A model generated the notes under the pieces. That model was not told where the DNA came from and ran no database searches. It saw only the letters and a list, made by a program, of their open reading frames with translations. A DNA stretch of 64,000 nucleotides from Mycobacterium vicinigordonae (GTDB taxonomy: Bacteria > Actinomycetota > Actinomycetes > Mycobacteriales > Mycobacteriaceae). A program made the position numbers and the translations under genes. Every line of letters begins with the position of its first letter. Position 1 is the stretch's first letter. The DNA is taken from the NCBI RefSeq assembly GCF_013466425.1, contig NZ_CP059165.1, positions 2,108,001-2,172,000 on the forward strand, read 5' to 3'. Positions 1 through 8,679 of this stretch are shown piece by piece.

Positions 1-560
1 TGAATCGGCTCAGGTTCTTTTTGGGGAACCTCGGCCAACCCCTCGGTCGTCGCGCCGAGCAGGCGAACTTGGTCGACGTGTTCGTGAGCGCTGGCGGCGG
101 GTGCGTTGGCGTCGATGACGCCGAAAACCTCAGCGCCGCAACTAATCGCGGAACTCTGCCAAGATACTTCGCTACTGAACTGCAACCCACGGGGTCGTCG
201 AACCAGCCGGGTGATCAGGATGTCAGGGCGAAGTACGTCGGTCAGAAGGGCGGGGATCGCCGATAGCCGTGTTGGGACAAACCGTGCCGACGAGCTGCGC
301 AGCGTATCGCGCAAACCCCACCCCGGCATCAGCGCCACGACGTCAGCGAACGCGTCGGCGTCCAGGCCGGCGATTGAGGTGGGAAGCCAGCCGATGACTA
401 GGCGCACCGACCCCACCTCACGGGCCGCTGCGCTCAATGCGGCGCCCACCGAAGTGCCATCATCGAGGCAGCCGAGCGCGCCGACACCGTCGCCCAACGC
501 GACAGTCATTCCGGGACGGAGAAGAGCGCGCAGCGCGCGCGAAGCGCTCGTCGAGGTCAA
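1..560 (-). CDS. CoA-transferase / acetyl-CoA hydrolase family protein, N-terminal part (runs off the left edge)
   Basis: Uninterrupted minus-strand frame from a probable TTG at 558-560 to the window edge, about 186 residues visible. Family-like stretches are RPGMTVALGDGVGAL near the start, then RFVPTRLSAIPALL and RPDILITRL, then EVSWQSSAIS; these fit the N-terminal half of the acetyl-CoA hydrolase / 4-hydroxybutyrate CoA-transferase family, which moves CoA between acyl groups. It begins 7 bases after the stop of the upstream acyl-CoA dehydrogenase, so it is probably the last known gene of the leftward operon ligase, dehydrogenase, dehydrogenase, transferase. An ATG at 507-509 is an alternative start. 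The catalytic Glu region lies outside the window, so substrate and activity remain open. Confidence 0.65.
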   Translation of the reverse strand, partial: MTSTSASRALRALLRPGMTVALGDGVGALGCLDDGTSVGAALSAAAREVGSVRLVIGWLPTSIAGLDADAFADVVALMPGWGLRDTLRSSSARFVPTRLSAIPALLTDVLRPDILITRLVRRPRGLQFSSEVSWQSSAISCGAEVFGVIDANAPAASAHEHVDQVRLLGATTEGLAEVPQKEPEPI

Positions 561-567
561 TCTGCCG

Positions 568-1713
568 TCACCGAGGTTCTTTGGGCAGGCCAAGCACACG
601 CTCGCCCAAGATGTTGCGCTGGATTTCACTGGTGCCGCCGAGGATGGTCTGCGCCCGACCCACCAACATGTGATGCACGAGTTCGTTGTCGGCCGGATCG
701 GCGCAGGCGTCGGTGCCCAGCACTTCGGTCGCCATATCGCCCAGGTCGCGGTCGGTTTCCGAACTCATCAGCTTGAGTACCGAAAAGGCAGGAGACGTGA
801 GGTCGCCGGAATCGATGGCTCGCAGCCAGGTGAACCGCAAAAGCCACATCCGCGCCCACAGCTTCGTCATCGACCGCGACAGGGCAGGATCGAGTAGATC
901 ATGGTCACGGGCGGCATCGATCAAGCGCCTGTGGAGGCGAAACATCCCGACAGCCTGCGAACCGAGGGTCAGGCGTTCACGGCCTAGCGTCACCAGCGCC
1001 AGAGTCCAGCCCTGCCCGACCTCCCCGATCAACGCGTCGTCGGTCAATTCGGCACCGTCGAAGAACACTTCGTTGAATTTGCTCTCGCCGTCCATCTGGG
1101 TGAGTGGGCGCACCGTGACCCCGGGTGCATCCATTGGCACCACGAACATCGACAACCCGCGATGCTTGTCGGGACCGGTACGTGCCAACAGCAGCCCGTA
1201 GCGGGCCGGCACCGCCGCAGAACTCCACACTTTCTGACCGTCGACGCGCCAGCCTCGGTCGGTGCGCTGCGCGCGGGTGCGCACAGCGGCTAGATCCGAT
1301 CCCGCCCCCGGTTCGGAGAACAGCTGACACCACACATCGTCACCCAACCGGATTGGCTCCAGATAACGGGATTTCTGCTCGTCGCTTCCGAACTTGATCA
1401 GCACGGGACCAACGAGGTCGGGGCCGGTGATGTTGACTTGTCGCGGAACACCGGCACGCGCGCACTCCTCGGCGAACACGGCCTGGAACGCCACTGTCGC
1501 GTCAGCGCCGCCGACGTCGTGTGGCCAGTGCAGACATGTGTAGCCGTGCTCGGCGAGGTGGCGGTGCCACTGGCGGCCGGCACTGACGTCGGCGGCCGTC
1601 GGCGTGGGTCCGTAGTTGCGTAGCCCCGCCGGCTTGGGAGCGTTGTCCAGGAAAGCTCTGATCTCAAGGCGAGAGGCCTCGATGTCCTCGGCGACTGAAG
1701 TGGCTGCGGACAT
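568..1713 (-). CDS. acyl-CoA dehydrogenase (FadE-type)
   Basis: FAD-dependent dehydrogenase expected to introduce an alpha,beta double bond into an acyl-CoA. The start is ATG at 1713 because a GAGGAG ribosome site lies 5 bases upstream; an in-frame ATG at 1731 lacks one. Visible family signatures are the FAD/substrate segment SEPGAGSDLAAVRTRA near residue 130, the VWSSAA strand after it, and GGTSEIQRNILGERVLGLP at the C-terminus. The protein is about 381 residues, normal for the family. It is the second of two adjacent dehydrogenase genes; paired genes of this kind in mycobacterial steroid clusters encode alpha2beta2 heterotetramers, so a heteromeric enzyme with the neighbouring gene is inferred. 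Substrate unknown. Confidence 0.9.
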   Translation of the reverse strand: MSAATSVAEDIEASRLEIRAFLDNAPKPAGLRNYGPTPTAADVSAGRQWHRHLAEHGYTCLHWPHDVGGADATVAFQAVFAEECARAGVPRQVNITGPDLVGPVLIKFGSDEQKSRYLEPIRLGDDVWCQLFSEPGAGSDLAAVRTRAQRTDRGWRVDGQKVWSSAAVPARYGLLLARTGPDKHRGLSMFVVPMDAPGVTVRPLTQMDGESKFNEVFFDGAELTDDALIGEVGQGWTLALVTLGRERLTLGSQAVGMFRLHRRLIDAARDHDLLDPALSRSMTKLWARMWLLRFTWLRAIDSGDLTSPAFSVLKLMSSETDRDLGDMATEVLGTDACADPADNELVHHMLVGRAQTILGGTSEIQRNILGERVLGLPKEPR

Positions 1714-1867
1714 AGTTACTCCTCTGCACAACGGGCGCGATTTGCCCGTCGAGATCGTCGGGGCATTTCTCTGAGATCGACTAAATGCCGGGGAAATAAG
1801 CCGGAAACGCGACGTCTGGCCTGCCGATTGGCCGGCTGCGGATCGTGCTTGGCCGGGTGCACCGTCG

Positions 1868-3028
1868 TCACGTCAGCTCGGCCACCGGCGTTAGGCGGTC
1901 CCAGTGTTGGGCCGGCGTGCCGAACAAGACTTCGTCCGTGCGAGCGCGACGCAGATACAGGTGCGCCGAATCCTCCCAGGTGAATCCAATGCCGCCGTGG
2001 ATCTGCACATTGGCGTGCGCAGCATTGCGCAACGACTCAGAGCACACCGCCTTGGCCATGCTGGCGCGCCAACTGCCCTCGCCGGCCGCCACCGCTCCAT
2101 AGTCGAATGCCTGCAGCGCGGCTTGAGATGCCGAGCGCGCCCACTCGAGATCGACCAGCATGTCAGCGCACTTGTGCTTGATCGCTTGGAAGCTTCCGAT
2201 CGGACGACCGAACTGTTCGCGGGTCCGGGCGTAGGCTGTCGCGATCTCGAGCACTCTCTCACAAGCTCCGACTTGCTCTGCTGACAGCACTGCAAGAGTT
2301 AGATCGAGCGTCCGCTCTATCAGCTCATCGACGGGCTCTGGCCCCGAAAGCCGAATGGCCGCCGCCGCGGTGAAGGTCAGTGCTGCCATCGGTCGAGTAC
2401 CGTCGAGCACCCGTTCCGTTGTGGCGGTGACACCGTCGGCGGCGGCTTCAATGAGGAAAAGCGCTGGCTCGCCACCTGCTTCCGCGGCTACGACCACGAA
2501 GTCGTCGGCGGCCGCCCCGCCCAGGACATGCCGACTCGAGCCGTCGACGCGCCAGCCGTCGCCGGACGGCGCAGCGGTCAGCGTGATGGACTCGCGGCGC
2601 CACAGACCTCCGTCGCCAGTGAGCCCGGCAGCAGCGGTCCGACGGCCTTCGATCAGACCGGTGATCCGCTTCTCCGATTCGCGGTCGCTCTCCAACAGCT
2701 CGACGAGCAGGCTGGTGGCTAGGACAGCGGAGCTGAGAAACGGTACCGGGGCCAGGGCGCGTCCCAGTTCATGAGCGACCACTCCGAGCGCTGACGCCCC
2801 CAAGCCGGCGCCGCCCCACTCCTCGGGCAGTGCAATGGCCGCGATCCCGACCTGGGCGCACAGCACATTCCACAGCGCGGTGTCGAAACCGGCGACGGTT
2901 CCCTGGCTATCGTCGGCGCACTCGCCGTAGGCAACCTGGCGGACCCGTTCTTCGGTGGCGCCGCGCGCACACGCTGCTCGTACAGAACTAGCCAGCTCTT
3001 GACGTTCTTCGTCGGACAACGCTGTCAT
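1868..3028 (-). CDS. acyl-CoA dehydrogenase (FadE-type), partner subunit
   Basis: Second acyl-CoA dehydrogenase of the operon, about 386 residues. Start chosen at ATG 3028 (MTALSDEERQ), which has AGGAG upstream and overlaps the preceding ligase stop by 4 bases (ATGA), a sign of translational coupling. Family landmarks are YARTREQFGRPIGSFQAIKH and, near the C-terminus, IHGGIGFTWEDSAHLYLRRA. The middle of the protein is less conserved than in the partner and I do not see the GAGSD-type loop, which fits the non-catalytic or half-FAD subunit of heterotetrameric FadE pairs such as those of cholesterol side-chain degradation. Heteromer formation is inference. Bases 1714-1867 separate it from the next gene and show no other feature. 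Confidence 0.88.
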   Translation of the reverse strand: MTALSDEERQELASSVRAACARGATEERVRQVAYGECADDSQGTVAGFDTALWNVLCAQVGIAAIALPEEWGGAGLGASALGVVAHELGRALAPVPFLSSAVLATSLLVELLESDRESEKRITGLIEGRRTAAAGLTGDGGLWRRESITLTAAPSGDGWRVDGSSRHVLGGAAADDFVVVAAEAGGEPALFLIEAAADGVTATTERVLDGTRPMAALTFTAAAAIRLSGPEPVDELIERTLDLTLAVLSAEQVGACERVLEIATAYARTREQFGRPIGSFQAIKHKCADMLVDLEWARSASQAALQAFDYGAVAAGEGSWRASMAKAVCSESLRNAAHANVQIHGGIGFTWEDSAHLYLRRARTDEVLFGTPAQHWDRLTPVAELT

Positions 3029-4524
3029 CGGATTGCTCCTGCTGAGATCTGTTGAGCGAGGTGGGATTTTGCGACTTTGCCCAGCCCAGTCATCGGGAGT
3101 TCGTCGACGACGACGAGCCTCTCCGGCCACTTCTGTTTCATCAATCCGCGCTCGTCCAAGAACGCGCAAAGCTCATCGAAGGTGATGTCGGGATGGGAGA
3201 GGGACCGCCGCACCACCGCACACACCATTTCGCCGCGGAACTCGTCGCGCAGACCAACGACCGCGACCTCGTCGACGAGCGGGTGAGCGAGCAAATCGTT
3301 CTCGATCTCTTCCGGCGCGATATTTTCGCCCTTGCGGATGATGAGATCTTTCGTGCGGCCGGTGACCACGATGTGACCGTCGGCGCGTAGTCGCCCACGA
3401 TCACCCGTACGGAACCAGCCGTCGGCAGACAGCGCCTGCGCCCACTGCTCAGCGTCGGTATATCCCCTCCCCAAAGTGTCGCCGCAGACTTCGATTTCGC
3501 CGCATTCACTGATCCGGACGTGCGCTCCTGGTACGGGTCGCCCGGACGTGTTATGCAGTTGTTCCTCGCTGTCGCCGTGGTGGCTGACGCATACCATCGG
3601 TGCCTCGGTCATCCCGTAGGCGTGCATGATCGGGATTCCCATAGAGCGGCGGATCTGGCGGTGCACCTCAGGTGGGCAAGCCGCCCCTCCGCCGATGATC
3701 ATCCGCAGCGTCGGGATCAAGGGCTCTGCGCGTCCCGAAGCCAACTGTGCGGACAGCAGCATTTGGTAGAAGGTCGTACTCGCACCCGCGACCGTGACGC
3801 GGTGACTTGCGAGCACTTCCGGCAGGTCGTCGGAAACCTTCGGGATCAGCAGGACTGGGAAGTCACCGAGCAAGGCCCCGGCGAGGTAGACCAGACCACC
3901 AACATGCGCGATCGGAAAGGTTATTGTTCCGACTTCGTCCGGCAGACTGCCTAGCCCGTAGTGGTCGACAAAACCACGGGACGCGCTGAGCAGTGTGGTG
4001 TCGTCGTGACACACACCCTTCGGCTTACCAGTCGTGCCCGAGGTGAAGTACAGCCAATAGGCAGCATCGTCGGCGCGGTGGCCGCATAGTCCGTTGTGTG
4101 GCTCGGCGTCTCCTTGGCGTCCCAGCCGCTGGATCAGGTCGTCCGGGACGACGATCGTGTCCGCTCTCGGAGGGGCGTTGCTGGCCGTGCTGCGATCGAC
4201 GATCAGGATGTCGGCGGATGCCACGTCGAGCGCCGCACGCACCTCCCGCTCGCGGTACAGGTGCAGCAGTGGCGCCTGGGTAACCGCAGCGCGCGCGAGC
4301 GCCAGCATGATCACTGCCGCACCGGGATCGGATGGCAGTTGCCACGCGACTGTCATTCCCGGTCGCACACCGGATTTCCAGAGCCAGCCGGTGGCGGCAC
4401 TGACCAACGCAGCGACGTCGCCCACCGTCAGCGAGACGCCACTGGCATCGAGCAGGAGGGGCCGGTTTGGCCGCTGGGCGGCGCATTCGTCGAGCAATGC
4501 AGCGATGGTGCCAGCCGTCACCAT
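3025..4524 (-). CDS. AMP-forming acyl-CoA ligase
   Basis: ANL-superfamily enzyme that adenylates a carboxylic acid and transfers it to CoA, probably the activating step of the leftward operon. The phosphate-binding loop YFTSGTTGKPKG is intact, followed by FPIAHVGG and AYGMTE. The hinge and C-terminal domain show WFRTGDRGRLRADGHIVVTGR, then KDLIIRKGENIAPEEIE and the catalytic-lysine motif TGLGKVAKSHL. Length 499 residues is typical. First gene of the operon; the AT-rich promoter island at 4543-4580 lies immediately upstream. Substrate class (fatty acid, steroid side-chain acid or aromatic acid) cannot be decided from sequence alone. Confidence 0.9.
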   Translation of the reverse strand: MVTAGTIAALLDECAAQRPNRPLLLDASGVSLTVGDVAALVSAATGWLWKSGVRPGMTVAWQLPSDPGAAVIMLALARAAVTQAPLLHLYREREVRAALDVASADILIVDRSTASNAPPRADTIVVPDDLIQRLGRQGDAEPHNGLCGHRADDAAYWLYFTSGTTGKPKGVCHDDTTLLSASRGFVDHYGLGSLPDEVGTITFPIAHVGGLVYLAGALLGDFPVLLIPKVSDDLPEVLASHRVTVAGASTTFYQMLLSAQLASGRAEPLIPTLRMIIGGGAACPPEVHRQIRRSMGIPIMHAYGMTEAPMVCVSHHGDSEEQLHNTSGRPVPGAHVRISECGEIEVCGDTLGRGYTDAEQWAQALSADGWFRTGDRGRLRADGHIVVTGRTKDLIIRKGENIAPEEIENDLLAHPLVDEVAVVGLRDEFRGEMVCAVVRRSLSHPDITFDELCAFLDERGLMKQKWPERLVVVDELPMTGLGKVAKSHLAQQISAGAIR

Positions 4525-4542
4525 GACACCCTTTCTCCTTGA

Positions 4543-4580
4543 GTCTAATCTATAATCATATAGCTGTTTAGTTATTTTTT
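4543..4580. promoter_or_regulatory. AT-rich operator-like island A, upstream of the ligase operon
   Basis: A run of A/T in GC-rich surroundings, about 20-55 bases before the ligase start. On the minus strand it contains CTAAACAGCTATAT, close to the TAAACAGTTA core seen in islands F, I and J. The 11-mer TATAATCATAT at 4551-4561 recurs exactly in island H (19191-19201). Interpreted as a promoter with a repressor operator. Confidence 0.55.
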
Positions 4581-4743
4581 TACCAGGTTTCCGGTTCCCA
4601 TCCAGCGCGGGATAGATTCGGGCAAAGGGGATTTGGCACCAGGCCTGCTGAGCCGGTTGCCGCTTCTCTCATATGACGCTCTGTCATGGGCGCCGAAGGA
4701 TCTAGATCGTGCGACGTCGCAACTGCGCTGTCGTTCATGCCTG

Positions 4744-5898
4744 TTATCGCGACAGGATGGCGACTGCGCCTGTGCCTGGCGCCCCATAGAGCTGAGCCAA
4801 CCCCACCCGGGGTTTGTCGGGCACTTGGCGGTCACCGGCGGTGCCCCGAAGTTGCTGGACGAGCTCGTAGACCTGGCGCAAGCCCGACGCGCCGACCGGT
4901 TCGCCGTTGGCGAGCAATCCACCGTCGGTGTTGATCGGAAGGCGACCACCGATCCTGGTGGCGCCGTCGGCCAGTAGCGCCTCTTGCTCACCGTCTTTGC
5001 ACAGCCCGGTTTCGGCCATGTGGATAATCTCTGAGCCGGAATCGGTGTCCTGCAATTGCGCGATGTCGATGTCGTCAGGCCCGATGCTGGACTGTTCGTA
5101 GGCAGCGCGGGCGGCTTCCGCGGTCGTACCCGGCACAAGGGGCAACTCGATGGACGTCCGCAGCAGCTCGTAGGCGCCTTCGCGGCGACTCCGCAGGGCG
5201 GTGGAGCGCACGTAGATCGGAGTGTCGTTGTACTGCTTGGCCTTATCGGCCCGGCAGACCACAACGGCCGAGGCGCCTTCATTGGGGTTGCAGTACATGT
5301 ACTGCCGTAGCGGCGCGTTGACCACCGGGGAAGCCAGGACGGATTCGATGCTCATCGCTTTGCGACGCCACGCGTGCGGTGCCAACGAACCGTGGTCGAA
5401 GTTCTTGACCGCCACGCGCGCCAGTGTTGTCTCGCTGATGCCGTGGTCGTGCATGTAGCGCATGATCTTGGTGCCGAAATAATGCGTGGTGAGGAACATG
5501 CCTTGGTCGCCATACCATTGGGGGAGTCCTGACACCGCAGGGTCGGCACCGAACGCGCCGCGGGGGTGTTTGTCCAGCCCGACCCCCACTGCGATGTCAG
5601 CCTCGCCGAGTTCCACGTCGCGTGCTGCCAGGGTGAGCAGAGAGTTGCCGGTCGCGCAGCCGCTCAGTGTCGCGCGCGCTGGAATGCCGGTCATGCCGAC
5701 GAGTCCGGTCACCGCCTCGGGATTGGACACCTCGAGACTTCCGGCGTACAGACTTCCCACGTCCGACCAGGCCACCCCCGCGTCACGCAGTGCTCTGCTG
5801 ATCGCCACCGCACCCATCTCTAGGGCAGAGCGGTCAGGGTATCGACCGAACGGGTGAAGTCCGACGCCGATGATGGCGACGCTGGGTGTGTCAGGCAT
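4744..5898 (-). CDS. SCP2-type thiolase / lipid-transfer protein
   Basis: Thiolase-fold enzyme of about 384 residues, likely the CoA-dependent C-C cleavage step of beta-oxidation. Start at ATG 5898 (MPDTPSVAIIGVG) because AAGGAG lies 6 bases upstream. The nucleophilic cysteine is present in TLSGCATGNSLL (about Cys81), and the C-terminal loop reads NTDGGLLANGEPVGASGL. The usual His of the GHP motif is Glu here, a variation seen in SCP2-type thiolases and worth noting for mechanism. It is a separate leftward unit with its own AT-rich island B. The 219 bases between its stop and the ligase start hold only the ligase promoter region. Confidence 0.85.
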   Translation of the reverse strand: MPDTPSVAIIGVGLHPFGRYPDRSALEMGAVAISRALRDAGVAWSDVGSLYAGSLEVSNPEAVTGLVGMTGIPARATLSGCATGNSLLTLAARDVELGEADIAVGVGLDKHPRGAFGADPAVSGLPQWYGDQGMFLTTHYFGTKIMRYMHDHGISETTLARVAVKNFDHGSLAPHAWRRKAMSIESVLASPVVNAPLRQYMYCNPNEGASAVVVCRADKAKQYNDTPIYVRSTALRSRREGAYELLRTSIELPLVPGTTAEAARAAYEQSSIGPDDIDIAQLQDTDSGSEIIHMAETGLCKDGEQEALLADGATRIGGRLPINTDGGLLANGEPVGASGLRQVYELVQQLRGTAGDRQVPDKPRVGLAQLYGAPGTGAVAILSR

Positions 5899-5958
5899 GG
5901 CGCTCCTTAGGCCTTCACGATGACTCTGCTGCAGACGGTTTGGCTTGACTAGGCCGAA

Positions 5959-5988
5959 CAAGTCTATAACTATATATCTGATTTGTGA
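5959..5988. promoter_or_regulatory. AT-rich operator-like island B, between thiolase and small plus-strand gene
   Basis: Contains CTATAACTATATATCTGATTTGTGAC-like sequence, similar to island H (ACTATATAATC) and D (TATCTG). It sits about 60 bases before the thiolase start and 140 bases before the divergent small gene. No perfect dyad seen here, so the assignment rests on AT content, position and partial similarity. Confidence 0.4.
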
Positions 5989-6129
5989 CGGCCAGTCTAT
6001 GGCGCGGCCCAGGCGCCGTGGCCGCTGCGGTCTAAGCCATCACGAGGGCGGCGCGAGATCGTCGACGAGTTGACGACGCTCGCCGGCACCGAAAAATGAG
6101 CCCTCCGAACCGAATAGCAGGGAAATGCG

Positions 6130-6435
6130 ATGATCCAAAATGGCACGCGATTGCAGAGTCAGGTCTGCGACACCCAGGTGATTGTGGTGAGAAGTGACGA
6201 GTGCCTTGACGACTTGCGTTGTGGTGGCCACCCGATGGTTCCCCTGGGGGCGGCGGCCCCGGTTACGGGCGCCACACTGGACCCCTCCCTGGCCGGCGGC
6301 ACAGTGATGGGGAAGCGCTACGTCGGCCAGGGCGACGCCGAGGTGCTCGTCACGAAGGCGGGCGCTGGGACTCTCAGCGTCGGCACGGCCGTGCTGTCGG
6401 TCAAGGCAGCAAAACCGTTGCCCGCCAGTGACTGA
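6130..6435 (+). CDS. hypothetical protein, 101 residues
   Basis: Small protein with no family I can name. An AGGGAA ribosome site lies 8 bases before ATG 6130. The sequence is compositionally normal for a folded protein: CDTQVIVVRSDECLDDLRCGG, then a Pro/Gly/Ala segment, then TVMGKRYVGQGDAEVLVTKA and a C-terminal beta-rich tail. Three Cys residues fall in the first third (two in CDT...DEC and one in RCGG), which could bind metal, though no standard motif is seen. It is divergent from the thiolase and convergent with the amidohydrolase. The frame is supported by codon use and the ribosome site; function unknown. Confidence 0.6.
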   Translation: MIQNGTRLQSQVCDTQVIVVRSDECLDDLRCGGHPMVPLGAAAPVTGATLDPSLAGGTVMGKRYVGQGDAEVLVTKAGAGTLSVGTAVLSVKAAKPLPASD

Positions 6436-6506
6436 GCCGCAGGGTCAACGTTGTCGACGAGGATGCGCACGGCGCTGAGCCAGGCGCATCGTCGCATTGT
6501 CGTGTT

Positions 6507-7748
6507 CTAAGCGTTCGCCAGTTGCGGTGGAAGCAGGGCGGCCGGATCCGGGTTGGCTATCGGCAGACCGATGAAACGGCGCGCGTTGTCGCCCATGAAG
6601 TCGTAGGTTCGGCGCTCGTCCATCCCCTCGGCGTACTTGAAGTAGCCTTTCGGAGTCTCTAATCCCTCAGGATGCGGCCAGTCGGACCCGAACATTACTT
6701 TGTCCCATCCAATGGTGTCGACGACGTCGGCCACCGAGCCCTCCCAGAAGGGACTCACCCAGCAATTGCGGCGGAAGACCTCGTGCGGATGCTCCGGGAA
6801 GTTCTGCGGCATCTTGTGGTATGTCGACTGGAGATCATCGAAAAGTGGTTTAATCCAAGAACTTCCGTTCTCGACGCTGGCGATCCGCAGCTTGGGGAAC
6901 CGGGTCAGCGTGCCGTGGCAGATCAAACTGGTCAGCATGTCGGCGATCTCGCGGTGGCCAAGCGCGGTCCATTTGAACGCCGACATCTCGAAAGCGTTGT
7001 GGGTGTTCGCCGGTTCCCACTTTTCGATGTATTCCTGCAACGGCGGCTGGCTGGCATGCAACACGATAGGCAGTCCAGAGGATTCGACCTCCCGCCAGAA
7101 TGCATCGAACTCCGGCAGTGCCGGCGAACGCCAGCCCTTATAGCCTTTCACTGGTGCCGGCTTGATCAGAGCGACTTTGGCGCCGTTCTCGAGGATGTAC
7201 TCGAGCTCACGGAGGGCGTTGTCCACGATGCCCAGGGTCAGCACAGGCGTCGAGTAGATGCGGTTTTCATGGCTGAACCCCCAATGTTCGAGCATCCATT
7301 GGTTCAGCGCGTGGATGATGGCGGCGGTCAACTCTGGGTCCTCGGCTGCGGAGTGCTCGACAAGGTTCGCCAGCGTCGGGTAGTTGAGGCAGGAATCGAC
7401 GCCCTGCTTGTCGAGTTCGACAATCCGGTCATCGGGGTTCCGAGAACCGAGTGGCGCCTCGATGCCACGACCGGACATCTCCCGCATCGTCAAGCCTTGC
7501 GGGTTCTGACCCGAGTAGAACCGTTCGTGCGCTCCGGGGGCGGCGACTCTTTCGAATGTTGGATTGGGCATGTAATCGGTGATCTTGCCGAGAATCGCTA
7601 TCCGAGTGTGCCGCCCGACCTGAACGAACTGGACCTTCGACTTGTACTGCTCGGGAAGGTATTTCAATAGCGCATCCGGGGTCTCGTACATGTGTTGATC
7701 GGCATCGAACACCGGTGCGTCGTGGAACTGCTCGGTGGGATGCGTCAT
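6507..7748 (-). CDS. amidohydrolase-2 family metal-dependent hydrolase/decarboxylase
   Basis: TIM-barrel enzyme of about 413 residues. Start is ATG 7748 (MTHPTEQFHDAPVFDADQH), preceded by AGGAGG. The first metal-site segment is VFDADQHMYE (the family usually has DxHxH; here D-x-D-x-H). Later landmarks are IVLHASQPP, the stretch ending in KLRIASVENGSSW, and VMFGSDWPHPEG near residue 360, the usual catalytic/metal Asp region. Relatives include ACMSD-type decarboxylases and ring-cleavage product hydrolases. A second family member is encoded at 14868-16070. It is divergent from the TetR gene at 7894, which is therefore a candidate local regulator. Confidence 0.85.
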   Translation of the reverse strand: MTHPTEQFHDAPVFDADQHMYETPDALLKYLPEQYKSKVQFVQVGRHTRIAILGKITDYMPNPTFERVAAPGAHERFYSGQNPQGLTMREMSGRGIEAPLGSRNPDDRIVELDKQGVDSCLNYPTLANLVEHSAAEDPELTAAIIHALNQWMLEHWGFSHENRIYSTPVLTLGIVDNALRELEYILENGAKVALIKPAPVKGYKGWRSPALPEFDAFWREVESSGLPIVLHASQPPLQEYIEKWEPANTHNAFEMSAFKWTALGHREIADMLTSLICHGTLTRFPKLRIASVENGSSWIKPLFDDLQSTYHKMPQNFPEHPHEVFRRNCWVSPFWEGSVADVVDTIGWDKVMFGSDWPHPEGLETPKGYFKYAEGMDERRTYDFMGDNARRFIGLPIANPDPAALLPPQLANA

Positions 7749-7863
7749 TGGTGTGCCTCCTACTCGGCTGTCGCTCGCTCTTAGCATGGTCCTGGCTTGA
7801 CGCTACTGTCAACTTAGTTCAGATTTCAACCATGAAAGTAAGCATGAAGTAGAAGTATTGGTG

Positions 7864-7881
7864 TATGACACAAACGTCATA
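7864..7881. promoter_or_regulatory. 18-bp palindrome, candidate TetR operator
   Basis: Perfect inverted repeat TATGAC-ACAAAC-GTCATA ending 12 bases before the GTG start of the TetR gene and about 115 bases before the divergent amidohydrolase. Size, symmetry and position fit an autoregulatory TetR operator. It does not resemble the TAAACAGTTA islands, so it probably belongs to this single-domain TetR. Confidence 0.6.
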
Positions 7882-7893
7882 TAAGGTCTAGGG

Positions 7894-8511
7894 GTGACCA
7901 GCAACGCTGCCGAGGTGAATGCGGAATTGGAGGTGACTCGTGGGGAACGCACTCGATCGGCGATTCTGAGCGCCAGCCGACGGTTGTTCCTCGAGCGTGG
8001 TTACGCCGGCACGCCGATCAACGCGATTACCGAGGCCTGCGGCATCTCGCGAGCCGGCTTTTACACTTACTTCAAGGACAAGCGCGAAATATTCAACGAG
8101 CTCGGCAAGAACGCCTACCACGACGCGATGGCTGTCATCGCGGAGTGGTCCGATGCTGACGTCGCGTTTGGTGTTGATGAAATTCGCGACTGGGTGGCGC
8201 ATTATTTCGATTACATGGACCGCCATGGTGCCTTCGTGATGGCATCGGATCAGTCGGCACCCGACGATGAAGGGTTCCGACTGTCTCGCAATCGCATGGT
8301 CTCGCGGGCGTCATGGAAGTTGGGCCAAGTCGTCGCCGCGCGCGGTGTGCACTCACCTGACGTCATCGGGGTGACCATCATGGGATTGCTCGACCGCGCC
8401 TGGTTTACTGTGCATCGCCAGACAGTGGCCGTGGATCGCAACGAGATGATCGCGGTTGTCACCGAAATGGTTGCCGCTATGGCAATCCCCGTCGGCGTGG
8501 CGGCGCACTAA
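7894..8511 (+). CDS. TetR family transcriptional regulator
   Basis: 205-residue regulator starting at GTG 7894. The N-terminal DNA-binding domain is typical: TRSAILSASRRLFLERGY, then TPINAITEACGISRAGFYTYF and KDKREIF, roughly residues 16-62. The C-terminal ligand domain is divergent, as usual. It is transcribed away from the amidohydrolase gene with a perfect 18-bp palindrome directly in front of its start. I infer a local repressor responding to an acyl-CoA or related metabolite. It is distinct from the double-TetR protein at 13093-14448. Confidence 0.9.
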   Translation: MTSNAAEVNAELEVTRGERTRSAILSASRRLFLERGYAGTPINAITEACGISRAGFYTYFKDKREIFNELGKNAYHDAMAVIAEWSDADVAFGVDEIRDWVAHYFDYMDRHGAFVMASDQSAPDDEGFRLSRNRMVSRASWKLGQVVAARGVHSPDVIGVTIMGLLDRAWFTVHRQTVAVDRNEMIAVVTEMVAAMAIPVGVAAH

Positions 8512-8602
8512 CGGCAGCGGCCTTGGCGCCGAACTGCTTTGATGGCGCGCAAACTGTCAGCGGGTGTTGCGCCGCAATGGATTACTCACCGTGGGTTGAT
8601 GG

Positions 8603-8629
8603 ATGCCATGGATGCCATGGATGCCATGG
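8603..8629 (+). repeat. short tandem repeat, 3 copies of ATGCCATGG
   Basis: Three perfect 9-base units in the convergent gap between the TetR gene and a DUF35 gene. No coding role is evident. The rest of the gap (8512-8679) shows nothing else. Confidence 0.8.
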
Positions 8630-8679
8630 AGGGGATGGAGTCCGAACCGCGGCGTGCCCCATGCGGTCACGCCGTTCGC

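Noticed and set aside
106..897. Long plus-strand frame opposite the CoA-transferase and acyl-CoA dehydrogenase
   Set aside because: Antisense shadow in GC-rich DNA; the minus strand carries clear family motifs and the plus frame is Arg/Pro/Ser-rich without any motif.
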